From Patagioenas fasciata (lineage: Eukaryota > Chordata > Aves > Columbiformes > Columbidae), in the NCBI RefSeq assembly GCF_037038585.1, contig NC_092541.1, forward strand, positions 2,477,445-2,541,444: a stretch of DNA of 64,000 nt, given 5' to 3'. The notes below the pieces were generated by a model, which was not told the DNA's origin, did not search any database, and saw only the letters and a list, made by a program, of their open reading frames with translations. Every line of letters begins with the position of its first letter. Within the stretch, counting starts at the first letter, position 1. This document shows positions 49,101 through 61,100 of the stretch, piece after piece. A program made the translations under genes and the position numbers.

Positions 49101-52100
49101 CCTGGCATATTAAATTTTTACTGCTATAAACCCAAAGCCATTACTTCCCCCCCCCGGCTCAGGCAGCCATAAACCTTGCTGCTGCTTTGCTTCCAGAATA
49201 AGCCGGGCATTTATGTTTCCCGGGAGCTGGTTCATTGGCGTAATGGATGTGTAACCTCCCGTAATTGCTAAGGTTATTCCGGCGCTTGCATGCGAGCCCG
49301 GGCTCTGTCACCGCCGAGCGCTGGTTTTATTTCCAGCGAGTTGCTGGTGGGGGAACTCAAAGGCACCGGGAGGCTTTGAAACGGTGCCAACCTGGAGTGG
49401 AAAACCTGAGCGAGCGGTGGCAGGAGGCAAAGGGGACAGTAAATGGTTGTATGTGTCCCTCATGCCACGAAAGCCCTTGAGGTGCTGGAGCGAGTGGAGA
49501 GAAGGGAATGGAGCTGGTGAGGGGCTGGAGCACAAGTGTGATGGGAGCGGCTGAGGGAGCTGGGGGGTTCAGCTGGAGAACAGGAGCTGAGGGGAGACCT
49601 TCTGATCTCTGAACTGCCTGAAAGGAGCTTGGAGCCAGGGGGGTCGGGCTCTGCTCCCCAGGAACAAGCGCCAGGAGCAGAGGAAACGGCCTCAAGTTGC
49701 ACCAGGGGAGGTTGAGGTTGGATGTGGGGAACAATTTCTCCCCCAAAGGGCTGTGGGGCATTGGAACAGGCTGCCCAGGGCAGTGCTGGAGTCACCATCC
49801 CTGGAGGGGTGGACAGACGGACATGAGGTTCTCAGGGACATGGGGCAGTGCCAGGGGTGGGGTGACAGTTGGACTTGATCTTGGGGGTCTTTTCCAACTG
49901 AAATGATTCTATGATTTGATGCTTAGAGCACAAGGTAGAGGAGCCTTGAGGTGGCGCTGTGGCTGGACCACATCAGGGATGCAGGACCGAGCATCCCTAG
50001 ACTGAGCATCCCTAGACTGAGCATCCCTGGCCATGGCTCAGCCTGCCCGTGCTCCGGAGCAGCCCGGTGCCGTGTCCGGGGAGCAGAGCGGGGCTGCGAT
50101 CCCCAGCACAGCTCCCACCTTTCCTCTCCCCTTCCAGACAAGGAGCTCCCGGCACTCGCAGGGCTCCCAGCCCGGCTTGGCCGATCAAGCCAAACTCTCC
50201 TTCGCCTCGGCCGAATCCCTGGAAACCATGTCGGAAGCGGAGCTGCCCCTGGGGTTCAACAGGATGAACCGGTTCCGGCAGAGCTTGCCCTTGTCCCGCT
50301 CCACCAGCCAGACCAAGCTGCGGTCACCAGGTACCCGGGCGCTCCAGCCCCTCCGGGACAGGCAGATGCTGCATCTGTTGGGTTTGGGGTTGGTTTTTAT
50401 CTGCCCAGATAACCCCAGGAGGGGCTGGGGGTGCTGTGTGGGGTGACTGATGCCGTCAGCCTCACTGCTCCAGGGGGAGGTTGGGTGGCCAGAGATCCCC
50501 AAACCCCCATCTGGATGCACACAGAGACTTCCAAGCAGGTGGTCAAACCTTCATCGCCAACCTTGGCCCATCCTTGGCATCACATGGAGAAGGGGAGCGG
50601 GCACATCTCACCGTTTTCTGTTCCTTCTGCTTCCAGGGGTCCTTTTCCTGCAGTTTGGGGACGAGACGAGGCGCGTCCACATCACCCACGAGATCAGCAG
50701 CATGGACACCCTGCACGCCCTCATCGTCCACATGTTCCCCCAGAAGCTCACCATGGGGATGCTGAAGTCTCCCAACACGGCCATCCTTATCAAGGACGAG
50801 TCGCGCAACGTCTTCTACGAGCTGGAGGATGTCCGGTGAGGATGGGGACTCAGAAATCCACCACAGATTAACTTTTCCTTTCTTTAAGAGCAGCTACGAG
50901 TGAGGAAATTAATGGGGTTACAGCAGAAGGGGGTGGTGGGTGCAATCCTGGGGTTCAGTGGCTGGGATGCTCACAGCTCTGTCTCTGCTTTCAGTGATAT
51001 CCAGGACAGAAGTATCATTAAAATCTACCGGAAAGAGCCACTTTATGCCTCGTTCCCAGCCTCGCACATCGCTAACGGTGACCTGAGGGTAAGATGGGGA
51101 CAGGGTGTCATGGGTGGGGGTGCCCCGGGGAGCTGGGATGGATGGAGATGGAGGGATGAGAATCGCCTGTGTTTGTGGAAGGAGTAATGACCGCCATTCA
51201 TCTTGCTTGGTTCCAGCGTTATTACTTTAAGAGAATGGGTGTTTGGGGCCTGACAGCAGGGCAATCACCACGATAATTAGGGGATTCATCAGAATAAATC
51301 ATCCCAGCTCGGGATGGGGAGGAGGGAGCTGCCGTTTGCCAAGACCAGGTGACCATGCGGTAGATGGAGATCTTGGTCCTTTGTGGGGTGAAGCGAAGGT
51401 GGGGGACGTGGTGCTGACCCCCCCCCCCCGCCCCTTTTCCGCAGCGGGAGATGGTGTACACGTCCAGGGAGTCCTCCCCCACCCGCCGCCTCAACAACAT
51501 GTCCCCGGCGTCCCACCTGGCCTCGGGGTCCCCCCCGCCGGTGCTGCAGTCCTCGTCCCCATCCCGCTCCCGCATGTCCTACAGCGGGGGCCGCCCCCCG
51601 TCCTACGCCGGCAGCCCCGTCCACCACAGCGAGCGCCTCTCCAACCTGCCCCCTGCCCAGGGGGTGTCCCCCAGCCCCAGCGCCATCCTGGAGCGGCGGG
51701 ACGTGAAGCCGGACGAGGACCTGGCCGGGAAGAACGTGGTGCTGGTGAAGAACGAGGGGCTGTACGCCGACCCCTACGGCATGGTGCACGAGGGCCGGCT
51801 CAGCATCACCTCCACCCAGTCCCTGGCCGGCATGGGGGACCCTTTTGGCTACTCGGGGGGGCTCTACAAGCGGGGGTCCGTGCGCTCCCTCAGCACCTAC
51901 TCGGCGGCCGCGCTGCAGTCGGAGCTGGAGGACAGTCTGTACAAACCCAACGCGCCCATCTACGGCGAGACGTACGCACCCGCCTTGGGGTTCCGCATGC
52001 CCCCCTCCTCCCCGCAGAAGATGGCCGATGGGCGGCTGGTGGACGTGCAGCCGGGGCAGAGCCCCCACAGCCCCTACTCGGGACCCCCGAGCCGCTCCTC

Positions 52101-55100
52101 GCCCGTCCGTCAGTCCTTCCGCAAGGATTCCTGCTCTTCGGTCTTCATGGAGAGCCCCGTCAACAAACCGCGCAACCCCGGCTCCTCCGGCCCCCCAGAG
52201 CTGTTCCCCGGCCCCGGTGATCGCCCGCTCTCGGGGTTCGGCTCCCCTGGACCGGCCAAGGACACGGAAACGAGGTGGGAAGGGTTCAGTTTGGGGCTCC
52301 TCACGACACAAAAGCCCTTGAGGTGCTGCAGCGTGTTGAGAGAAGGGAACGGAGCTGGGGAAGGGGCTGGAGCACAAGTGCGATGGGAGCGGCTGAGGGA
52401 CGTGGGGGGTTCAGCAAGGAAACGGCCTCAAGTTGCACCAGGGGAGGTTGAGGTTGGATCTGGGGAACAATTTCTCCCCCAAAGGGCTGTGGGGCATTGG
52501 AACAGGCTGCCCAGGGCAGTGCTGGAGTCACCATCCCTGGAGGGTTGGACAGACGGACATGAGCTTCTCAGGACATGGGGCAGTGCCAAGGGGTGGGTTA
52601 TGGTTGGACTCCATGATCTTGAGGGGCTTTGCCAACCAAAATGATGCTAAATCCCCCCAAGATATGAACTTTGCTGCTCTGGTGTCATCCATGGGTGCAG
52701 CTGAGGAGGGAGCGGAGGAGCAGACGAAGGTTTTGGCCCAGAGGTGCTGGGACGGGTAACAAAGCACCAAATCGTGCAGGACTGAGGGGTGCGATTGGGA
52801 GCGGCTGGGGCAAGAAGAGAAAGGGAACAAAGGGGGTGGATGTGACTGGTGACAGCAGCACTCCCATGTCCCTGATGTCCCTCCTTGGACTCGCAGGGAC
52901 ATGGTGGGTGGATGGCGAGGGTGTTGGTGGTGCCAGAGCCGATTCCTCAGTCTGTCCCTCTCCGTTTCCCCACACAGGGAGCGCATGGAGGCGATGGAGA
53001 AGCAGATTGCCAGCCTGACCGGGCTGGTGCAGAGTGCGCTGCTCCGTGGCTCTGAGGCTGAAACCCCCAGGTACGGAGCTGGGGACAGCGCTGGGACCCC
53101 GGGAGCTGCTGTAGGGAGGGGGACATCCCCAGCTGGGCTGTTTGCTGCCGAGGCTGGGGGTCCTGTCCCCCTCCCAGGGACCATGTCCCCGAGCTGGTGG
53201 GGATGGGGATGCCTGCTCCACACTCACCCCCTTTCTCTTTCATCACAGCGAGAAGACAGAAGGCACCAATGGCGGGACCCCCCCATCAGCCTGTAAGTGA
53301 CTGCAGCAGCACCCCCAGCACTGCTGGGGGACTGGGGGGTGCAGGAGCCCCCGCCATGGGCTAAGGCTCTGGGGACACCTTGTTGTGACGTTTCAATACA
53401 TAAAAGGGGCTTATAAGAAAGATGGAGACAGACTTTTTAATAGGTCCTGTAGCGACAGGACAAGGGATGATGGTTTTAAACTAAAAGAGGGGAGATTCAG
53501 GCCGGATATAAGGAAATTGTTGGTTCTGAGGGTGGTGAGAGCCTGGCCTTGGTTGGCCAGAGAGGTGGTGGATGAACCATCCCTGGAGCCATCCCAGGCC
53601 AGGCTGGACGGGGCTCTGAGCAACCTGAGCTGGTGACGATGTCCCTGCTCATGGCAGGGGTGGCACTGGATGAGTTTAAAGGTCCCTCCAACCCAAACCA
53701 TCCATGTGCAGGCAGACAGTGGGACCCCCATCCCAGTAAGAGGCATCTCCAGGGTGGGCTGCAGTCCTCCCCAGGGTGGGTTATCTCCCCTCAGCATCCC
53801 CTGCCTGTCCCCCCCGCAGCGACCAGCCGCAGCGGCACGGGGACACCGGTGCCTGCGCCGCCGCCGCCCTCGGCCAGCAGCACGCCGGCGGGCCAGCCCA
53901 CGGCCATCACCCGCCTGCACATGCAGCTGCACCTGCACGACCTGCAGCAGAACGCCAGCGACCTCCGCAACCAGCTGCAGCAGCTCAAGAAGCTGCAGGT
54001 GGGTACTGGTGGGGGACACCCCAACCCATCCTAGCTCTTACTGGGGTGGCTCCGGCCCCAGAGCAGGAAAATCCCCTTTTACTGGTGAATTTAGTGTGGG
54101 AGAGCATGGGGATCCTGCTGACCAGCTCTGCACCCACACCAGTGCCTGTCGAGGGGGGTCTTGCTCACCCTGATTCCCACCCTCATCCCTGCAGCTGCAG
54201 AACCAGGAGACGGTGAAGACGATGCTGCGTCGGACGGAGACGGAGATCAGCGTGCGGGTGACAGACACCATGCGCAAGCACGAGGACCCTCTCCAGCGGC
54301 AGCGCAGCTTGGTAGAGGAGGAACGCCTGCGGTACCTCAATGAGGAGGAGCTGATCACCCAGCAGCTCAAGTGAGCCGGGACTGGGGACACGAGCGGGGA
54401 CAGGGTCCTTGCGTGCTGGCCCCCATGGGCCAGATCCTCCATGGGTATGAATCAGCAGCTCTGCACGGTGACAGGTCACATCCTACAAGCACCAGGAGCA
54501 GAGGAAACGGCGTCAAGTTGTGCCAGGGGAGGTTGAGGTTGGATGTGGGGAACAATTTCTTCCCCAAAGGGCTGTGGGGCATTGGAACAGGCTGCCCAGG
54601 GCAGTGCTGGAGTCACCATCCCTGGAGGGGTTGAAAATACACAGAGATGAGGTTCTCAGGACATGGGGCAGTGCCAGGGGTGGGATACTGATCGGATCGA
54701 TGATCTTGAGGGGCTTTTCCAACCAACATGATTCTGTGATTCCATCCTTGCCTGCTTGTCTGGCATAGTGAGAGGCCCCCAGCCCGGTTGTCTTCTCCCC
54801 TCTGTGCATGGGGACCCACCAGGCTGGTCACCCTGGGGTCTCACCAGCATCCCAGAGCAGCAGTGACACCCCTGCCCTGTCCCTGTGCTCACAGTGACTT
54901 GGAGAAGTCAGTGGAGAAGATCCAGAAGGACTTGGCCCACAACCATCGGCTGATCCCGGTGCAGGAGCTGGAGGAGAAGGCTGTGGTGCTCAAGCAGCTG
55001 GGGGAGACGCTGACGGACCTGAAGGGTGAGGAGGTGACCGGGGGTGGGTGACATCTCCGTGCTCCATCCTCACAGAGAGGCCACTCCAGGCTGCCCGTTG

Positions 55101-58100
55101 CCTCTGTGTTTGCATCTTTGCAGCTGCTGGGTGTTCACGTCCATCTGTCCCCATCCTGTCCCCGTCCTGTCCCCACCCTGCCTTTCACACACAGACGCCC
55201 TGCACCTCAATTCGAAGTGCAAGCTCCTGCCTGCCAGAGCATGGCAGCCCAAAAAATGTCATTTGGCAGCAGTTGCTGAGGTTGTAAGAAGCAGGGATGG
55301 GGAGGGAGGGCATGGGAAGAGATGGGGACACAGCGCAGGCGTAGGAGCATCTCTATGTTCCTGCAGCTTTCGCGTACATTCAGGCTGATGCTGAGCAGCT
55401 GGGATGGTGGGCAGAGCATGAACAGGGAACCAGGAGCAACCTGTTCTGTGTCACCGTGTCCCCAGGGTCCTGGGTACCAAGTCCCCAGCTCCAGGGCAAA
55501 GCTGGGTGCCCTGGATGTGGATGGGACACTTTGAGGGGCCAAGATCAGTGCCTGCGGGGGGATGATGGGCACAGGGAGCAGGAGAGACACCAGGCTGGTG
55601 TCCCCAGGGTTTGTCCTGCTCCAACCGGCGGGGTGTCCCTGCCATGGGTACGATGGCCATGGTGGCTTTGATGGGCACGGCGTCCCCTGGCATTGCCAGC
55701 GGGGCACTGGGAAGGGGTCCCTGGCACGCCGGGACCGTGGTGACCCCCATTTCTCCCACCCCAGCCCAGTTCCCCAGCCTGCAGAGCAAGATGCGGGTGG
55801 TGCTGCGGGTGGAGGTGGAAGCCGTCAAGTTCCTGAAGGAGGAGCCCAACCGCCTGGACGGGCTGCTCAAGCGCTGCAAGACGGTGACGGACACGCTCGC
55901 CCAGATCCGCAGGTCAGCCCGACCCCCTTCCCAGCCCCGCAGACCCCAGCGCTGTCCCCCAATAACCGCATCTTAGGGGAGCCTTGGGGGACACAGCCGG
56001 TCCCACCGTCCTCTCTGCGTTATGGATGTAAATCCCAAGGGCTATTGGAAAAAAAGGCTCGTTTTACTGCTAAGAAACTGAAAAATGCCCTCAGTCCTCT
56101 CCGGTGGGTATGTGGGAACCCCTCTTTCTAAACTGACTTTTAAAGCGTGGTTGTGTCCAACCCTTGGTGTGATCAGAGATCTCTTTCCCGAGGAGGAGAA
56201 AAATGTTCTGCTGGAGAAAAACCATGTCCCAGCTGCAAGGACAGCATCAGGGCAGGGCTGGCACACCTGCCTCTTCCCATCACCACACATTGGGGATGGG
56301 TGAGGGCTCAGCCGCGCTGCAGGAGGAGTTTTGCAGCGCCGGGTTTGCCTCGGGCTCAGCGTTAGCCTGGTTTGCTGTGGAAATGAACTTGGATGGTCAG
56401 GCAGGGTCTGAATCTGCCTCCCTGTCATTTCCTGGCTCTCATCGCTCCTGAGTCCAAAGGGAAATCTCAGCCAGAGGGGCAGGGTTGGGCGAGATCTCAT
56501 TTCTCAAGAGGTTCATGAAAAGGGACAGCGGGTTGGGGAGCTCCGTGTGCTCCCCAAGAGGCTGGAGTGTCAGCTCCAACCCCTTCCCAGACACCTGAGA
56601 ACACAAACCCACATATATACATATATATTATAACCTCAGCTTGTCCCCTCAGCTGGATAAAGAAGCTGAGGGGAGACCTTCTCGCCCTCCCAACTGCCTG
56701 AAAGGAGGTTGGAGCTGGAAGGTCGGGCTCTGCTCCCCAGGAACAAGCACCAGGAGCAGAGGAAACGGCCTCAAGTTGCGCCAGGGGAGGTTGAGGTTGG
56801 ATCTGGGGAACAATTTCTTCCCCAAAGGGCTGTGGGGCATTGGAACAGGCTGCCCAGGGCAGTGCTGGAGTCACCATCCCTGGAGGGGTTGAAAATACAC
56901 AGAGATGAGGTTCTCAGGGACATGGGGCAGTGCCGGGGACTCGATGAGCTTGAGAGTCACTTCCAACCAAAACGATTCTATGGTTTGTATATAATGTGCA
57001 GTTACGGAAGAGCGAGTTTCTTTGCGGGGTGGCTTGGCGAGGGTGCAGGACCCCCCTGTGCCATGTCCCCCCCAGCCCCTCCGCTCTGTCCCTGCCAGGC
57101 AAGTGGACGAGGGCGTGTGGAGCAGCCCCAGCACCCTCAGCCAGTCCCCCAAGAAGGTGCCCCCCGAGACAGACTTCAGCAAAGGGCTGGACCTGGAGAT
57201 GCCCACCAGCCCCCCCGTCAGCCTCCACCACCTGACATCTGGCACCGAGGCCCTGGGCATGCCCAGCTTTGGCCACAGCCCCCCCCAGACCCAAACCCAC
57301 CCGTCCAAGAGCAATAACCCTGCCCGAGCTCCGGAGATGGTGCCCGCCAAGACGCAGACGGGGCCCGAGACCCCCAGCAAGAAGAGTGCGGACAAAGCCG
57401 TGTCCGTGGAGGTGAGAGCCTGGGGGGCTTCTTCAGCTTGGTGGGGCGCTCCAGAGGGTCTGTCCTAATGTCTCCCAACTGCAACTGGGAACAGGAACTG
57501 GGTCCATCCTCCTATTTGCTGAGTTTGTAGCCGATGGGTGGGTGATGCCTTGGGAGCACCCCCAAGTGCACATTGCGGGGCGTGCAGCTTGGGGAAGGGA
57601 TCCATGCTGCACTCCCCCACTCCTTCCAGGCTCAGCAGTGTTTTGGGGGGCTGTGGGTCACATCCTGCCTGCAAGGGCAGGAGAAGCCGCGGTGTTTGGA
57701 GGCTGCAGCGGGGTGTCCGTGCCGTTCCCAGGCAGCTGAGCGGGACTGGGAGGAGAAGCGGGCGGCGCTGACCCAGTACAGCGCCAAGGACATCAACCGG
57801 CTGCTGGAGGAGACGCAGGCCGAGCTGATGAAGGCCATCCCCGACCTGGAGTTCGCTGCCAAGCACAAGCAAAGCCCGGGCGGCAGCAGCAGCACGGCCT
57901 CCACCCCCGAGCACAAACCCTCCAAACCACAGCACGCACCCAAATCGGGGGGCAAAGGGGACCCCAATGGCCGCCGGGGCTCAGGTACGGCATGGGGAGG
58001 GATGGGGGACGCCTCCACATCCCTGGTCCTGCATTTGTCCTGGTCCTGCTGTCACCGCTGGGTCCCCTGGGCTGAGCTCCGCTGTCCTGGGGGGCGTTTA

Positions 58101-61100
58101 TCAGAGTCACGGGGTGGTTGGGGTTGGAGGGACCTCTGGAGATCCCTCAGCCCAACCCCTGCTCACACATCTCCAGAGAAAGAGACTTCAGCAATTCCTT
58201 GTCCTTCTTGAACCGGGGAGCCCAGAACTGGACCCGGAACTGCAGCTGGGGCAGATCAGAGGGGGAGGATTCACCTCATGATGCCACCAGCCCCGAGGAC
58301 ACGTTGGTGGCTCATGGTCACCCTGTTGTCCCCCAGGTCCTTCTCCGCAGAGCTGCTTTCCAGCAGCTCAACCCCAACCTGTCCTGGGACACGGGGTTAT
58401 TCCTCCCCAGGTTTATACTTGTTGGGGGCAGCGGGTGAACTGGGGTGTTGTATTAGAGGGGCAGGGAAAGGTCTCGTGCCCTCACAGCACCGTTTGTGCC
58501 CAGACGAACTGACGGTGCCGCGGTACCGGACCGAGAAACCCTCCAAATCGCCACCGCCTCCCCCTCCGCGCCGCAGCTTCCCCTCGTCCCACGGGCTGAC
58601 CACAACCCGCAGCGGCGAAGTCATCGTCACCAGCAAGAAGGAGCCCGGGTTTATGAAGGTAGAGCGTGGGGCCGTGGGGTGTTACTGGGCTGGACCCACC
58701 CGGCGCCCCCCGTCCCTCACCTCCCCGCTCCCAACTCGCAGAAAGCCGAGTCGGAGGAGCTGGAGACCCAGAAGCCGCAGGTGAAGCTGAGACGGACGGT
58801 GTCGGAGGTGGTGAGGCCGGCGTCCACCCCTCCCATTATCGCCTCTGCCATCAAAGACGACGACGACGAGGACCGCATCATCGCGGAGCTGGAGGTGAGC
58901 GCGGGAGGGGCCGCGGGGTGCCCCAGCTCACCCGCACCAGCGGCGATGCCCCCCCTGCCCCGTCTGCTCCCAGCTCCAGGCATTTTTGGGGAGCGCCTTG
59001 TGGTGGGTCTGGGGAATGACATCCCCAGCATTGGCACAGCACTGGGCTCCCCGCTTCTCGCTGGTCCCCCACAGGAGCATGGTGCCACGGGGAGGGGTGG
59101 CTGCACCCACCAGCCCCGAGCTGGCTCCCGTTGCCATGTGCCTGGTTTGCCATCGCTCTCCTGCAGCACTTCCACCCCATCTTGGGCTTTAAGCCGAACT
59201 CATTTGTTTTTAACACTACGCAGCTTCAGCTGGCGGTTCCTTGGGTTTGGTGCACGAGGCACCCTGCACAGATCCCATCCGAAACATCATCCTGAGGCTC
59301 TGAACCCCCCCAGGCTGCCTGTGCCCCATGTCCTCCCCCCATTTGCTACGGTCGAGGTGCCCAAGCGGGTTTTGGATGGTTTTGCCTGGCTGGTTTTCCC
59401 CCAGGATGCTGGGGGACCTGTGATGCTGCAGGTGGGGGGACCAGTGATGCTGCAGGCAGGGGATGGATGACACTGCAGGCAGGGGATGGATGACACTGCA
59501 GGCAGGGGGACAGGTGATGCTGCAGGCAGGGGGACAGGTGATGCTGCAGGCAGGGGGACAGGTGACACTGCAAGCAGCAGAGGGACAGAGATGCCTCTGG
59601 GCTGATGAGAACAGTCAATGTTTTGGTCGCTGCCGAGCCCCGGTCCTGGCGTGACCACGGCAAGCATCCCTGGGCTGTGTCGCCGTTACTCCCAAGCCTC
59701 CCTCCTCCAACCCGCCGTGTTTGACTCCCCAGGTGTTTCAGAGAAGCTCTGCCTCCCCTTTCCTCCCCAAGCTCCGTTCCGCTCCGCTCGCGGCTGCCGT
59801 CTCCCCTGGGCACGCAGCCATGTGGCCCGACGGAGCCTCCGGTGCAGCCGAAGGATGGAAGGTAACAGCTCGCTCCCAGCGACGACCCCTTCTCCTGCTG
59901 CACTTTCACCGCCTCCTCTCCCGCCTCTTTCCGACTCACTTCTGCTTCTTTCTCTGATTTAACAAACTAACGGCTTCTCTCCACCCCCTCGCTCACCGCC
60001 ACAGCCCGTCCGGCACCGCCGCGGCACAGGACCGAGCACTAACCCCTGCGGCACCAGCACGGGGCTGCCGTGGCTCCCGAGGGCCAGATCCTGCAGCCCC
60101 ACGGATGGGGAAGAGGAAGGGGGCACCCCAGCACCCCCCGGCAGGGCACGGGGAGGGCTCGGTGCTCTCCCCACGGGAGAGGGTGGCACTGCAAGGGGAC
60201 GGTGGCGGGTGATGCATGTTGTGCCCTGCACAAGGACATCCTGCTCCATGTGTATGATGCGGGTGGACCAGGGGCTACTGGGACCCGCTGGGTTTTGGCC
60301 CCATCAACCCCCGCAGTGCTGAGCAGGGACACCTGGGCACAGCTGGGAGGAAGGACGATGTTTTCCAGGTGAATTGTGCCTGCTCAGGGTTTCACAGACC
60401 TGCTGTCCCATGGCAGTGCGTTTGCGATAGCTGGTCCCTGCGCAGGGCTCTGCTGGGAGCACCAGTGTCCTGCTGAGCGCTGGGCTCTGCTCTGGCCCCA
60501 GTGCCCTCCCAGTTTACACCAGCACGGGAGCAATCCCAGCTGGACTGTGCGATCAGTTTTCCATTCAAAAGGTGCAGCGAGACCGACTCGTTTTTGCTAA
60601 AAAGTCCGAGATATTGCTGCGGTTTCACAGACCCAGGTTGCCTTACGCAGGGTAGAAAAAGTCACTGTGCCAGTGGCAACCGAGGGGATGTCAGGGCTGG
60701 GCAGGAGGGAGCCGAGAGCCGCGCATCTCCCTGGCCAAACAGCGATGCCTGGAGCCACCAGCGATGGGGACCCAAGCGTGTGGGGACACACAGTGCCCCC
60801 GGCAGCTCCCCGCGTTCTCCCATCGCTCTCCTGGCTCTTAATCTCTCTGAATTCTCTACCCAGGCGCCGCTGGCCCCGGCGGGGAGCCGGGCGTTCTCCC
60901 TCCCGCAGATCGTGCTCACCGAGTGGGTGTCGGAACCGCCGTCCCCCGAAGCCGAGGCGGAGGTTTTGGTGGAAAGGGTCCGCTCGGAGCGCGGGGACCT
61001 GCCCGGCAGTGCGGCAGGAGGAGAGCTGGCACCCCGGCGGGGAAGGAAATGCCGCGTGTGCCCTGGCAGCTCCAAAAAGTCTCCGTCTGCAACCGGGTGC

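Larger units (their letters stand above)
40497..50137 (+). other. SRCIN1: SRCIN1 intron 3 (9.6 kb)
   Basis: No coding exon is seen. It holds a CTC-rich run at about 41313-41338, a truncated CR1 at 43010-43138 that runs straight into a minisatellite (43139-43468), a TAATCC cluster (43640-43790), minisatellites at 44021-44320 and 47903-48575, a (GGGAT)n tract (45033-45085), an AT-rich island (48625-48800), a CR1 3' end (49455-49922) and a short GAGCATCCCTAGACT triplication at 49989-50030. It ends in the acceptor CCCTTCCAG before 50138. Confidence 0.8.

Noticed and set aside
51289-52377. 362-codon minus-strand frame opposite SRCIN1 exon 7
   Set aside because: A shadow of the GC-biased codon third positions of exon 7. 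The + strand is clearly the coding strand.
51451-52644. Read-through of exon 7 into the CR1 of intron 7 as an alternative C-terminus
   Set aside because: A proper donor at 52274 and matching phase with exon 8 show normal splicing. The extra residues are CR1 3' UTR.
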